Origin: Prevotella sp. UBA3837
GTDB lineage: Bacteria; Bacteroidota; Bacteroidia; Bacteroidales; Bacteroidaceae
Length of the DNA: 34,062 bases
Direction: 5' to 3'
Assembly: GCA_002392835.1 (NCBI GenBank)
Contig: DGHX01000142.1
Location: 5,290 to 39,351 of the forward strand
This document shows, one piece after another, positions 14,621-21,758 of this stretch (positions are counted from its first letter, which is position 1; each line of letters starts with the position of its first letter). The notes under the pieces are model-generated. The model was not told the origin of the DNA, searched no databases, and worked only from the letters and a program-made list of their open reading frames with translations. The position numbers and the translations under genes are program-made.

Positions 14621-16369
14621 CTATTTTGTGGTGCGCGCGTCCTGACACTGCTGCATGACGCGCAGGAAGTTGCCGCCCCATATCATTTGGATGTCGTGCT
14701 CGCTGTAGCGGCGCAGCAGCAACTGGCGGGTGAAGAGCGACAGCTCGCTGGCGTCGGCCAGTCCGCTGACGCCGCCGTCGCCGTCGAAGTCGGTGCCTAA
14801 GCCCACGTGGTCGATGCCCATCACCTGGATGGCATGCTCCAGGTGCTGCATGGCATCGAGGATGGTGGCCTTCTCGTCGGTGCGCAGGAAGCCAGGGTAG
14901 AGCGTTATCTGGCAGACGCCGCCCTTGTCGGCCAAGGCGCGCATCTGCTCGTCGGTGAGGTTGCGCGGGTGGTCGCACAGGGCGCGGGCCGACGAGTGGC
15001 TGCACACGATGGGCGTGCGCGAGAGGCTGAGGGCGTCGTAGAAGCTCTTCTCGCTGGCGTGGCTCAGGTCGACCATCAGGCCCAGCTCGTTCATCCTGCC
15101 GATGACCTCGGCACCGAAGGGGCTCACGCCGCCGTGCGTCGCAGAACCCTTGGCCGAGTCGCAGAGGTCGTTGTCGCCGTTGTGGCACAGCGTGATGTAC
15201 ACCACGCCGCGACGGGCGAAGTGGTTCACGTTTTGCACGTCGCCCTGCAGCGCCTTGCCGTTCTCTATGCCCAGCATGATGCTCTTGCGCCCTGCCGCCT
15301 TGTGCTGCCACAGCTCGGCGGGCGTGCGGGCCAGCGCCAGGTGCGACTGGTGCGAGGCCACGATATTCTCAATCTGGTCGAAGATGCCGTTGGCATAGTC
15401 GAAGGCCGACTCCTCCATCTTCTGCGGTATGTAGGCCACCATGATAGTAGCGTCAAGCCGGCCCTCCGTCATCTTGGGCAGGTCGACGAGTATGCGGCTG
15501 TCGCGGGTGCCGAAGTCGATGCCCTGGGGGAAGAACATGGGGGTGTCGCAGTGGGTGTCGAGGGTGAGCGTATGGTCGTGCAGGCGCTGTACCTGGCGGT
15601 AGAGCTGTGCCTGCTCCGTGAGCCACTGGAAGAGCGGCAGCCCGTCGGCGCCCATGCACTCAGGATGCCACTGCACGCCGAGCATGGGCTTGTGCTCGCT
15701 GCTCTCGATGGCTTCGATGATGCCGTCGGGGGCGGTGGCCACGGCACAGAAGTGGGGGCCAGGGTCGGCGACGGCCTGGTGGTGGAAGGAGTTGACGGGT
15801 AAAGTGAAGAGTGAAGAGTGAAGAGTGAAGAATTCGCTGCCGCTATATATATTATATAATGTGGAGCCCTGCCCGACGTTGACCGTGTGTGTGGCCACGT
15901 GGCGGTCGGCATCCTGCGAGTGCTTGATGCTGGTGTCGATGTGCTGTGCCACGCGCCCGCCCAGGGCCATGGCCATGGTCTGTATGCCGCGGCAGATGCC
16001 GAGGATGGGCATCTGGCGGTTGGCGGCCAGACGGGTGAGCAGCAGCTCGGGCAGGTCGCGCTCGGCGTTGATGCCGCCCAGGCGGGGCTGCGGCTGCTCG
16101 CCCTGGAAGAGCGGGTTCAGGTCGGCTCCGCCGGTGAGCAGCAGGCCGTCAATGCCGTCGAGGGTGCTCAGCAGCACCGATGCATCGGCACAGGGGGGGA
16201 TGAGCAGGGGCGTGCCGCCGGCTGCGATGACCTGCTTGTAGTAGCCCTCGGCCACTTTCGCCGTCAACTCGCCATAGTTGGCGCTGATGCCGATGACGGG
16301 ACGGCGGCCGCAGGACTCGAAGCGGTCATAGAGGCTGGCGCACTGAGCTGCAAGGTTGAACTGGTTCAT
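14621..16369 (-). CDS. fusion of gamma-glutamyl hydrolase (C26, class I amidotransferase) and M19 dipeptidase
   Basis: A 582-residue two-domain protein with no signal peptide, so cytoplasmic. Residues about 20-255 are a PuuD-like C26 domain with nucleophile Cys126 (PILGICRGIQ) and His235/Glu237 (VQWHPE). Residues about 262-580 are an M19 (renal dipeptidase-type) domain with the metal set His273-x-Asp275 (DTHCD), Glu369 (GIEN), His437 (DLSHAS), His458 (CSHSS) and the GTDFDGDG acidic loop near 527. C26 enzymes cleave gamma-glutamyl amide bonds and M19 enzymes cleave dipeptides, so the fusion could strip gamma-Glu and then split the remaining dipeptide. The substrate (gamma-glutamyl peptides, glutathione or wall peptides) is inference. 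Residues 178-194 are a repeat-encoded insert. The start overlaps the lrp stop by four bases. Confidence 0.9.
   Translation of the reverse strand: MNQFNLAAQCASLYDRFESCGRRPVIGISANYGELTAKVAEGYYKQVIAAGGTPLLIPPCADASVLLSTLDGIDGLLLTGGADLNPLFQGEQPQPRLGGINAERDLPELLLTRLAANRQMPILGICRGIQTMAMALGGRVAQHIDTSIKHSQDADRHVATHTVNVGQGSTLYNIYSGSEFFTLHSSLFTLPVNSFHHQAVADPGPHFCAVATAPDGIIEAIESSEHKPMLGVQWHPECMGADGLPLFQWLTEQAQLYRQVQRLHDHTLTLDTHCDTPMFFPQGIDFGTRDSRILVDLPKMTEGRLDATIMVAYIPQKMEESAFDYANGIFDQIENIVASHQSHLALARTPAELWQHKAAGRKSIMLGIENGKALQGDVQNVNHFARRGVVYITLCHNGDNDLCDSAKGSATHGGVSPFGAEVIGRMNELGLMVDLSHASEKSFYDALSLSRTPIVCSHSSARALCDHPRNLTDEQMRALADKGGVCQITLYPGFLRTDEKATILDAMQHLEHAIQVMGIDHVGLGTDFDGDGGVSGLADASELSLFTRQLLLRRYSEHDIQMIWGGNFLRVMQQCQDARTTK
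15804..15831 (-). repeat. four-unit heptamer inside the C26-M19 gene
   Basis: GTGAAGA occurs four times in tandem (plus-strand reading), encoding about residues 180-189 (FTLHSSLF region) between the C26 nucleophile and its His/Glu. As 7 is not divisible by 3, a change of one unit would frameshift the rest of the gene. Confidence 0.95.
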
Positions 16370-16842
16370 TCTGCGTCGGTGTCGTTGAATTCAACGGGAA
16401 TCTCGCGCTTGATGTTCTGCTCTAACGAGATGAGCGTCTCGGTAGCCACGACGCCGGGAATCTCCTGCAGCTGGCCGTTCAGCAGGTGCATCAGCTGCTC
16501 GTTGTCGCGGGCGTAGAGCTTCACCATCATGGTGTAGGGGCCGGTGGTGAAGTGGCACTCCACCACCTCGGGTATCAGTTCGAGCCGTTTCACCACTTCC
16601 TTGTACATGGAGCCACGCTCGAGCGTGATGCCCACGTAGGTGCAGGTGCTGTAGCCCAGCGACTTGGGGTTGACGTCGAAGCCGCTGCCGGTGATGACGT
16701 CACCTTCGATGAGGCGCTGCACCCGCTGGTGAATGGCGGCTCGCGACACACCACACTCTGCTGCCACATCCTTGAACGGGATGCGCGCATTCTTCGACAG
16801 AATGCTGAGTATTTTCTTGTCGAGATTGTCTATCTTTTCCAT
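16366..16842 (-). CDS. Lrp/AsnC family transcriptional regulator
   Basis: A 158-residue regulator. The N-terminal winged HTH has LDKKILSILSKNARIPFKDVAAECGVSRAAIHQRVQRLIEGDVI, the classical Lrp pattern. It is followed by GSGFDVNPKSLGY and a RAM ligand-binding domain (VECHFTTGPYTMMVKLYARDNEQL). The ATG at 16842 (MEKIDNLDKK) is preferred: the longer open frame would add a Cys-rich stretch read from promoter DNA. The -7 element ends 30 bases before this ATG. Its stop overlaps the C26-M19 start (ATGA), so it is probably translated together with the enzymes and may sense an amino acid or peptide product of that pathway. A 20-bp perfect palindrome upstream is a possible operator. Confidence 0.93.
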   Translation of the reverse strand: MEKIDNLDKKILSILSKNARIPFKDVAAECGVSRAAIHQRVQRLIEGDVITGSGFDVNPKSLGYSTCTYVGITLERGSMYKEVVKRLELIPEVVECHFTTGPYTMMVKLYARDNEQLMHLLNGQLQEIPGVVATETLISLEQNIKREIPVEFNDTDAE

Positions 16843-16872
16843 ATTTTGCTGTTGTGTTTTGCAATTAGTCAG

Positions 16873-16880
16873 CAAAAGTA
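16873..16880 (-). promoter_or_regulatory. -7 promoter element for lrp
   Basis: TACTTTTG on the minus strand fits TAnnTTTG, 30 bases before the chosen lrp start. No clear TTTG is found at -33. Confidence 0.6.
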
Positions 16881-16901
16881 CGCAAAAATAATGAATTATA
16901 C

Positions 16902-16944
16902 AACAATTTGCGCATGTTTTTTTGAAAAACATGCGCAAATTGTT
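16902..16944. promoter_or_regulatory. perfect 20-bp palindrome between the FKBP operon and lrp
   Basis: The arms 16902-16921 and 16925-16944 are exact reverse complements around a 3-base spacer, with core AATTTGCGCATG. It lies 30 bases after the last FKBP stop (minus strand) and just upstream of the lrp -7 element, so it could terminate the FKBP transcript, be an operator for Lrp, or both. The arms end inward in T5/A5. No long T-run follows the stem on the minus strand, which weakens the pure-terminator reading. Confidence 0.8.
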
Positions 16945-16974
16945 AACTTTCGGCCGAAAAGTGCGTTCAGCAGG

Positions 16975-17880
16975 CTATTTGTCGATGCCCACCAGCTCTA
17001 CGTCGAAGATAAGGGTAGAGTAGGGGGGAATGTTGCCGGCAGGGCGCTCGCCATAGCCCAGTTCCTGGGGAATGTAGAGCTGCCACTTCGAGCCTACGGG
17101 CATCATGGTCAGGGCCTCGGTCCAGCCCTTGATGACCTGTGTGGGAGTGAACGTGGCGGGGGCGTTGCCGTGTTTCGACGATGCATCGAAGACGGTGCCG
17201 TCAATGAGGCGGCCCTCATAGTTCACCTTCACCTTGTCGGTGCTCTGGGGCACCTCGCCCTCACCCTTCACCAGCACCTTGTACTGCAGACCGCTGGGGG
17301 TGGTGATGACGCCGGGCTGCTGGGCGTTCTGGGCCAGGAAGTCGCGGCCCTCCTTGATGAGGCGCTCCTTCAGCACGGCCTGGTTGTACTGCTGCTTCAC
17401 CTTGAAGAATTCATCGGCAGCGTCGGTCTTCATCACCGTGGTGTCGCCGGTCAGGGCATCGGCAAAGCCGCGGAACAGGATGGGATAGATGATGCTGTCG
17501 GGGGTATTGGTGAATTCCTGCTTCACGCGCACCGCCATGCCCTCCTTCACCTGCTGGCCTATCTGGTAGCCGGCGCGCAGGGCCTTCTGCTGAGGTGTGG
17601 CCTCGCTGCCCACCACCTCGTTGAAGCCGCGCACGAAGTCTGCCATGTAGGTGGTGTCCACGCCCAGCTGTTTCTCAAGGAAGTCGAAGAGACCGTTGGT
17701 CATCATCATACCGGCGGCATAGCTCAGCGAGTCGCTGCCAGTGGTCAGTACCACGGGGGCCTGCACCTCGGTGGCAGGCTTCTGCTGTTCCTTCTTTTTC
17801 TTCTTCCTTGCGGTCTCGGCGTTTGCAAAAGAAGCACCCGCCACAAGAAGGGCGAGTGCTATGATGAGTGATTTCTTCAT
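16975..17880 (-). CDS. exported FKBP-type peptidyl-prolyl isomerase
   Basis: A 301-residue protein with a signal peptide (MKKSLIIALALLVAGASFANA) and a Lys-rich mature start (RKKKKKEQQK). An FKBP N-terminal dimerisation domain (SDSLSYAAGMMMTNGLFDFL, about residues 50-175) is followed by a C-terminal FKBP catalytic domain: GLQYKVLVKGEGE, YEGRLIDGTVFDAS, VIKGWTEALTMMPVG and YGERPAGNIPPYSTLIFDVELV. It catalyses cis-trans isomerisation at proline and assists folding in the periplasm. The ATG at 17880 is chosen over an upstream in-frame start that would spoil the signal peptide. It begins 10 bases after the paralogue's stop. It is closely similar to the lipoprotein paralogue, suggesting tandem duplication. 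Confidence 0.93.
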   Translation of the reverse strand: MKKSLIIALALLVAGASFANAETARKKKKKEQQKPATEVQAPVVLTTGSDSLSYAAGMMMTNGLFDFLEKQLGVDTTYMADFVRGFNEVVGSEATPQQKALRAGYQIGQQVKEGMAVRVKQEFTNTPDSIIYPILFRGFADALTGDTTVMKTDAADEFFKVKQQYNQAVLKERLIKEGRDFLAQNAQQPGVITTPSGLQYKVLVKGEGEVPQSTDKVKVNYEGRLIDGTVFDASSKHGNAPATFTPTQVIKGWTEALTMMPVGSKWQLYIPQELGYGERPAGNIPPYSTLIFDVELVGIDK

Positions 17881-17890
17881 GACGGATAGC

Positions 17891-18772
17891 TTATTCAACG
17901 ATGTCGACGAGCTTCATCTTGAAAATCAGGGTCGAGTAGGGCTTGATGGTACCCATGTCACGCTGGCCGTAAGCCAGTTCCTGGGGAATGTAGACCTCCC
18001 ACTCCGATCCGACGGGCATCATGGTCAGGGCCTCGGTCCAACCCTTGATGACCTGGTTGGCTGCGAACTGTGCAGGCTCGCTGCCGTGCTGTGCCGATGA
18101 GTCGAAGACGGTGCCGTCGATGAGGCGGCCCTCATACTCCACCTTCACCTTCGATTCAGCGGTGGGAACCTTACCGGTGCCCTTCGTCAGCACCTTGTAC
18201 TGCAGGCCGCTCTCGGTGGTCTGAACGCCTTCCTTGGTCTTGTTCTCTTCCAGCCACTTCTCGCCGGCTACCTTGTTCTCCTGGAGCTTAGCCTCGCGAA
18301 TCTCCTCCTGCTTCTGGCGGAACTGCTCCTGAATCTTCTGTCCCTGGTCGGCCTTGATGAGCAGCGAGTCGCCCTTGATGCCGGTGAAGAAGGCAGCGAG
18401 CATGTTCTGGCCGTTGATGGTCTTCGTGCTGTCCTCGCCGAAGAACTGCTGGTTGGCCGAGGGGATGACGCGGTCGGTGAGCACCTTGCCGAACTGCAGG
18501 CCTGCGTAGTAGGCAGCCTGCTTCTTGTCGTTGGCAGCGCCGAGGGCTTCCTTGGCACCGCGGATGAAGTCGGCTACGTAGGCAGAGTCTACGCCGAACT
18601 CCTGCTGCAGGATGTTGTACATCTTGAACTCTTCCGACAGACCGACGCCGATAGAATAGCTCAGCGAGTCGATGTCAGACTTCAGGCTTGCCTTGGGGGC
18701 GCCTGCCTTGCCGCACGAAGCCAGCGTGACGGCTGCAATGGCCATACCGGCCACAAATGTCATTTTTTTCAT
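17891..18772 (-). CDS. FKBP-type peptidyl-prolyl isomerase, lipoprotein
   Basis: A 293-residue predicted lipoprotein (MKKMTFVAGMAIAAVTLASCGK, Cys20). It has the same architecture as its downstream neighbour: an FKBP N-terminal dimerisation domain (IDSLSYSIGVGLSEEFK...), a charged Gln/Glu/Lys helix at about 150-180, and an FKBP catalytic domain with YEGRLIDGTVFDSS, VIKGWTEALTMMPVG and IKPYSTLIFKMKLV. It would be anchored on the periplasmic face of the inner membrane or at the outer membrane. Middle gene of the three-FKBP operon: 24 bases after the first and 10 before the third. Confidence 0.93.
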   Translation of the reverse strand: MKKMTFVAGMAIAAVTLASCGKAGAPKASLKSDIDSLSYSIGVGLSEEFKMYNILQQEFGVDSAYVADFIRGAKEALGAANDKKQAAYYAGLQFGKVLTDRVIPSANQQFFGEDSTKTINGQNMLAAFFTGIKGDSLLIKADQGQKIQEQFRQKQEEIREAKLQENKVAGEKWLEENKTKEGVQTTESGLQYKVLTKGTGKVPTAESKVKVEYEGRLIDGTVFDSSAQHGSEPAQFAANQVIKGWTEALTMMPVGSEWEVYIPQELAYGQRDMGTIKPYSTLIFKMKLVDIVE

Positions 18773-18796
18773 TGTGTTGTTATTGTTTTAAGAGAT

Positions 18797-19405
18797 TTAT
18801 ACTACTTCTATGAGTTCCACGTCGAAGATGAGGGCTGCAAAGGGCGGGATGAGCTGTCCGGCTCCGCCCTCGCCGTATGCCAGGCGATAGGGTATGAAGA
18901 AGCGGTACTTGCCGCCCTCCTGCATCAGCTGCAGGCCTTCCGTCCATCCGGCAATGACCTGCTGCAGGCCGAAGGTGGCGGGCTCGCCGCGCTGCACGCT
19001 GCTGTCGAAGACGGTTCCGTCGATGAGGAAACCCTCGTAGTGGCACTTCACCGTGTCCTTAGCCGTGGGGCGCTTGCCGTTGCCCTGGCGCAGCACCTGG
19101 TACTGCAGGCCGCTGGGCGTGGTGATGACGCCGTCCTTCTTGGCATTCTCGGCCAGGTATTTCTCGCCTTCCTCCTTGGCGGCCTTGCCTTTCTGCTGGC
19201 GCTCGGCCTGCATCTTCTGCTCCTGCTGCTGGAAGTATTCGTTCACTATCTGCTGGGCCTCGCGGTGAGGCACCTGCAATTCGTTACCCTGTAGCACGTC
19301 GGTGATGGACTGGGCAAAGTCGCTGATATTCAGAAACTCGCCGGCTCCCATCTGTGCCAGTTGCTGCCCTATTCCCAAACCGAGGGCATAGCTCAATTTA
19401 TCCAT
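18797..19405 (-). CDS. cytoplasmic FKBP-type peptidyl-prolyl isomerase
   Basis: A 202-residue protein starting MDKLSYALGLGIGQQL with no signal peptide, so probably cytoplasmic, similar in layout to FklB. A helical N-terminal domain with a Gln/Lys/Glu-rich coiled stretch (about 70-105) precedes the FKBP domain with GLQYQVLRQGNG, YEGFLIDGTVFDSS, VIAGWTEGLQLM, YGEGGAGQLIPPFAALIFDVELIEV. First gene of the FKBP operon; a -7 element lies 42 bases upstream. The set implies that one ancestral gene was duplicated and its copies addressed to different compartments. Confidence 0.93.
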   Translation of the reverse strand: MDKLSYALGLGIGQQLAQMGAGEFLNISDFAQSITDVLQGNELQVPHREAQQIVNEYFQQQEQKMQAERQQKGKAAKEEGEKYLAENAKKDGVITTPSGLQYQVLRQGNGKRPTAKDTVKCHYEGFLIDGTVFDSSVQRGEPATFGLQQVIAGWTEGLQLMQEGGKYRFFIPYRLAYGEGGAGQLIPPFAALIFDVELIEVV

Positions 19406-19447
19406 GTCGTTCTTTGGTTGTTGTTATGCGTTCTCTATAAAACCGTG

Positions 19448-19455
19448 CAAAATTA
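19448..19455 (-). promoter_or_regulatory. -7 promoter element for the FKBP operon
   Basis: TAATTTTG on the minus strand matches TAnnTTTG, 42 bases before the first FKBP ATG. No good TTTG is seen at -33. Confidence 0.6.
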
Positions 19456-19648
19456 GCAATTATTTTTGAGCTTTGAGCCATAATTCAATAAAATTCACTG
19501 TTATGTGCCTCTTTTTAATAAAAATTACAGGCTCTGGGGCTCATGAGCGGCTCTCTGTGTGCTTTATGTCGCCCTGTTGTTCTATTTCGACAATGTATAA
19601 ATTGAAAAAAAAGATACTCGAAAATGATGATTATTCGGAAAAAGTTCT

Positions 19649-19656
19649 TACCTTTG
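19649..19656 (+). promoter_or_regulatory. -7 promoter element for the ferredoxin gene
   Basis: TACCTTTG matches TAnnTTTG and lies 48 bases before the ferredoxin ATG. The leader is A-rich. The remaining DNA between 19456 and 19648 shows no gene. Confidence 0.65.
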
Positions 19657-19704
19657 CATCATCAAATTTAAGTATTAACAAACTCATTAAAACAAAAAAA
19701 GATT

Positions 19705-19875
19705 ATGGCATACGTAATTGGTGATGATTGTATCTCTTGTGGTACATGTGCTGGTGAGTGCCCCGTTGAGGCTATCTCTGAGGGTGCTGATAAGTACGTA
19801 ATCGATGCTGACGCTTGCACTGAGTGCGGAACCTGCGCTAGTGTTTGCCCGTCAGAGGCAATCAGCCTTGGCTAA
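19705..19875 (+). CDS. 2[4Fe-4S] ferredoxin
   Basis: A 56-residue clostridial-type ferredoxin carrying low-potential electrons in the cytoplasm, for example to or from pyruvate:ferredoxin oxidoreductase or hydrogenase. Two cluster motifs are complete: Cys9-x2-Cys12-x2-Cys15-x3-Cys19-Pro (CISCGTCAGECP) and a second CTECGTCASVCP near residues 38-49, in the usual pseudo-twofold arrangement. It is short but has its own promoter and terminator. Codon choice (GGT, GCT, TGT) differs from the GC-rich third positions of its neighbours, as expected for a very highly expressed gene. The upstream longer frame overlapping its start is not coding. Confidence 0.96.
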   Translation: MAYVIGDDCISCGTCAGECPVEAISEGADKYVIDADACTECGTCASVCPSEAISLG

Positions 19876-19901
19876 TCTCCTGTGTTAGCTTCATAAACCA
19901 C

Positions 19902-19934
19902 GAAAGAGGGGTCTCCGATGAGGAGCCCCCTTTC
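19902..19934 (+). terminator. intrinsic terminator after the ferredoxin gene
   Basis: A GC-rich stem (GAAAGAGGGGTCTCC with GGAGCCCCCTTTC, two single-base bulges, 5-base loop) is followed by TGTTGTTTAT, 26 bases after the ferredoxin stop. Confidence 0.75.
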
Positions 19935-19980
19935 TGTTGTTTATACGAGACTTCGTGGGGCTTTGCTTTGAAAAACAGAA

Positions 19981-20058
19981 GAAAAACCGGAAAAACAGAG
20001 AAAAACACTTGAGGTTGAATGCCTTGAGAATGGTTTTTCTCTGTTTTTCTGGTTCTTC
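19981..20058. repeat. 26-bp inverted repeat of A-rich sequence
   Basis: Arms 19981-20006 and 20033-20058 match at 24 of 26 positions as reverse complements, with a 26-base spacer. The left arm with its flank (AAACAGAAGAAAAACCG) closely resembles the left arm of the terminator at 4155-4172. It may serve as a second terminator. Confidence 0.8.
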
Positions 20059-20113
20059 CCTGCTCTTCTAAAGCACAGCGTGCCCATACGTAATCTTGTC
20101 GTACCCAATAGAA

Positions 20114-20138
20114 AAGGGATTCCTGTGCGGAATCCCTT
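20114..20138 (-). terminator. intrinsic terminator of the Ton/TPR operon
   Basis: A perfect 10-bp stem (AAGGGATTCC with GGAATCCCTT, loop TGTGC) lies 23 bases beyond the TPR gene stop. On the minus strand it is followed by TTTTCTATT. Confidence 0.85.
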
Positions 20139-20161
20139 GTTGATGAATATAAAGTGTTGAC

Positions 20162-21619
20162 TTATTTGCTGAGCGACTCAACCATCTTCTGGTACTGCTC
20201 GTTCTCGGGCTTCAGCTCAACGAGTTTCTTGGCATACTCCAGAGCCTTGGCCTTGTCCTTCTGCACATTGTACCAGTACTGCATCAGCGTGCCGTAGCTG
20301 GCCACGAGACGGTTCTCGTCGGTGTTGTCGAGCTGCTCGTGAGCGGTGATGAGCTCGATGAGCTTCTCGTAGTAGGGCTTGGCGCGTCCCTCTGACTGGT
20401 CCTTGTCGAGCTGCATGTTGGCGTTGGCGCGCATGAACAGACCGTACTCGGCGGCATCGGGATACTTCTCCACCAGCTCGCCCCAAACCTTCTCAGCCTC
20501 GGTGAAGGCAGCAATCTCCTCGGGGGTCATCTCCTCCTGGCCCTCGACCTTCAGCGAGCGGGCGTGCTGCTGGTGCAGCAGGCCCAGTCCTGCGTAGGCG
20601 ATGGCATCGGGATCCTTCGTGGTGTCGAGGTAGCTGCGATAGCTGGCGATGGCGTCGGGGAAGTTCTTCAGCTGCTTGTAGGCATCAGAGAGCGACTTGT
20701 GGATGTCGGCCTGCTTCGAGGCGTCGTCGGCCACCAGCTTCAGGGCCTCCTTGTACTTGTCCACAGCCTGGTCGGCCTGGTCGGCACCCATCAGGGCGTT
20801 GCCGTAGTAGAGGTAGTCGAGGTTGGTGAGCTTGATGCTGTCCTTGTTGATCTTGTTGAACATGGCGTCGGCATACTTCAGTGCCTCGTCGTAGTTCTTG
20901 TTGTCAGTGCTGCAGAGCATGGCCAGACGCGTGAGGGTGGCGTTGTTGGGATCCTTGGCCAGGCCCGACTTGGCTGCCTTCACGCCCTGCTCGAACTGCT
21001 TGGCGATGTAGCATGCGTTGGCATACTCAATCCATCCTGCGCGGTCCATCTGGCTCTCGGGCACACGTGAATATGCCTCGATGGCGGGGCCGTAGCGCAT
21101 CGACAGGTAGTCGACGTGTGCGATGAAGGCATCGACGGGATAGTCGGGGCGCTCGGCGCGCAGCTCGGCCAGCTTGTTCACTGCTCCCTCCGGGTCAATC
21201 TTACGATAGACAAGGGCGTACTTCTTGTAAGGCTCAGGGTTCTGCTTGTCGTAGTAGATGGCCTGCTCGTACATGGCAGCTGCAGCACCGCCGTCGTCGG
21301 CCAGTGCGGCGATGTCGCCGAGCAGCACGTATGCCGGCGACGACTGGCGCTTCGAGGCGGTCAGCGCTTTCTCGGCGGCGACGCGTGCGTTGGCGGTGTC
21401 GCGGGCTTCATAGAAGGCACGTCCGAAAGCCACGAGGTTGTCGACATTCTTCTTGTTCTTGCTGTAGAATGGCTTCATAGCTTTGGCCATGTCTGCAGGC
21501 TTACTCTGGATGAGACTCTTTACGGCGTCCACGTCGGCGGCTGAGCCGTCCTGGGCCGTTGCGCCGGCGCTGAAACCCATCAGCAGGGCGCTCATGAATA
21601 GATATTTAACTGTTTTCAT
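20162..21619 (-). CDS. exported tetratricopeptide-repeat protein of the Ton cluster
   Basis: A 485-residue protein with a signal peptide (MKTVKYLFMSALLMGFSAGATA before Gln23). It is almost entirely helical, with degenerate TPR units such as SPAYVLLGDIAALADDGGAAAAMYEQAIYYDKQNPEPY, YDEALKYADAMF, and SLSDAYKQLKNFPDAIASYRSYLDTT. TPR arrays bind other proteins. This gene type follows exbB-exbD-exbD-tonB-PstS-like genes in many Bacteroidetes, which suggests a periplasmic scaffold in the Ton machinery, but no enzymatic or transport role is shown. It lies 139 bases after the PstS-like gene with no recognisable promoter in that gap, and ends at an intrinsic terminator. Confidence 0.88.
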   Translation of the reverse strand: MKTVKYLFMSALLMGFSAGATAQDGSAADVDAVKSLIQSKPADMAKAMKPFYSKNKKNVDNLVAFGRAFYEARDTANARVAAEKALTASKRQSSPAYVLLGDIAALADDGGAAAAMYEQAIYYDKQNPEPYKKYALVYRKIDPEGAVNKLAELRAERPDYPVDAFIAHVDYLSMRYGPAIEAYSRVPESQMDRAGWIEYANACYIAKQFEQGVKAAKSGLAKDPNNATLTRLAMLCSTDNKNYDEALKYADAMFNKINKDSIKLTNLDYLYYGNALMGADQADQAVDKYKEALKLVADDASKQADIHKSLSDAYKQLKNFPDAIASYRSYLDTTKDPDAIAYAGLGLLHQQHARSLKVEGQEEMTPEEIAAFTEAEKVWGELVEKYPDAAEYGLFMRANANMQLDKDQSEGRAKPYYEKLIELITAHEQLDNTDENRLVASYGTLMQYWYNVQKDKAKALEYAKKLVELKPENEQYQKMVESLSK

Positions 21620-21758
21620 AATGCTTTTCTCCTTTTTACTTCATTAAAACGTTAATTCTCTCTTTTAATATACTAAGGTGTGGCGGGTTTCTTCTGTCTG
21701 TTATGGTATGCTTGTTGTCCGCTTTCTATTCTATTGACTGCCTAATGGCTCCTAAGGT

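Noticed and set aside
16938..16938. Upstream start for the Lrp regulator
   Set aside because: It would translate the palindrome and promoter; the standard family start is the ATG at 16842.
19473..19724. Plus-strand 83-residue open frame before the ferredoxin
   Set aside because: It overlaps the ferredoxin promoter and start in another frame and has no recognisable features.
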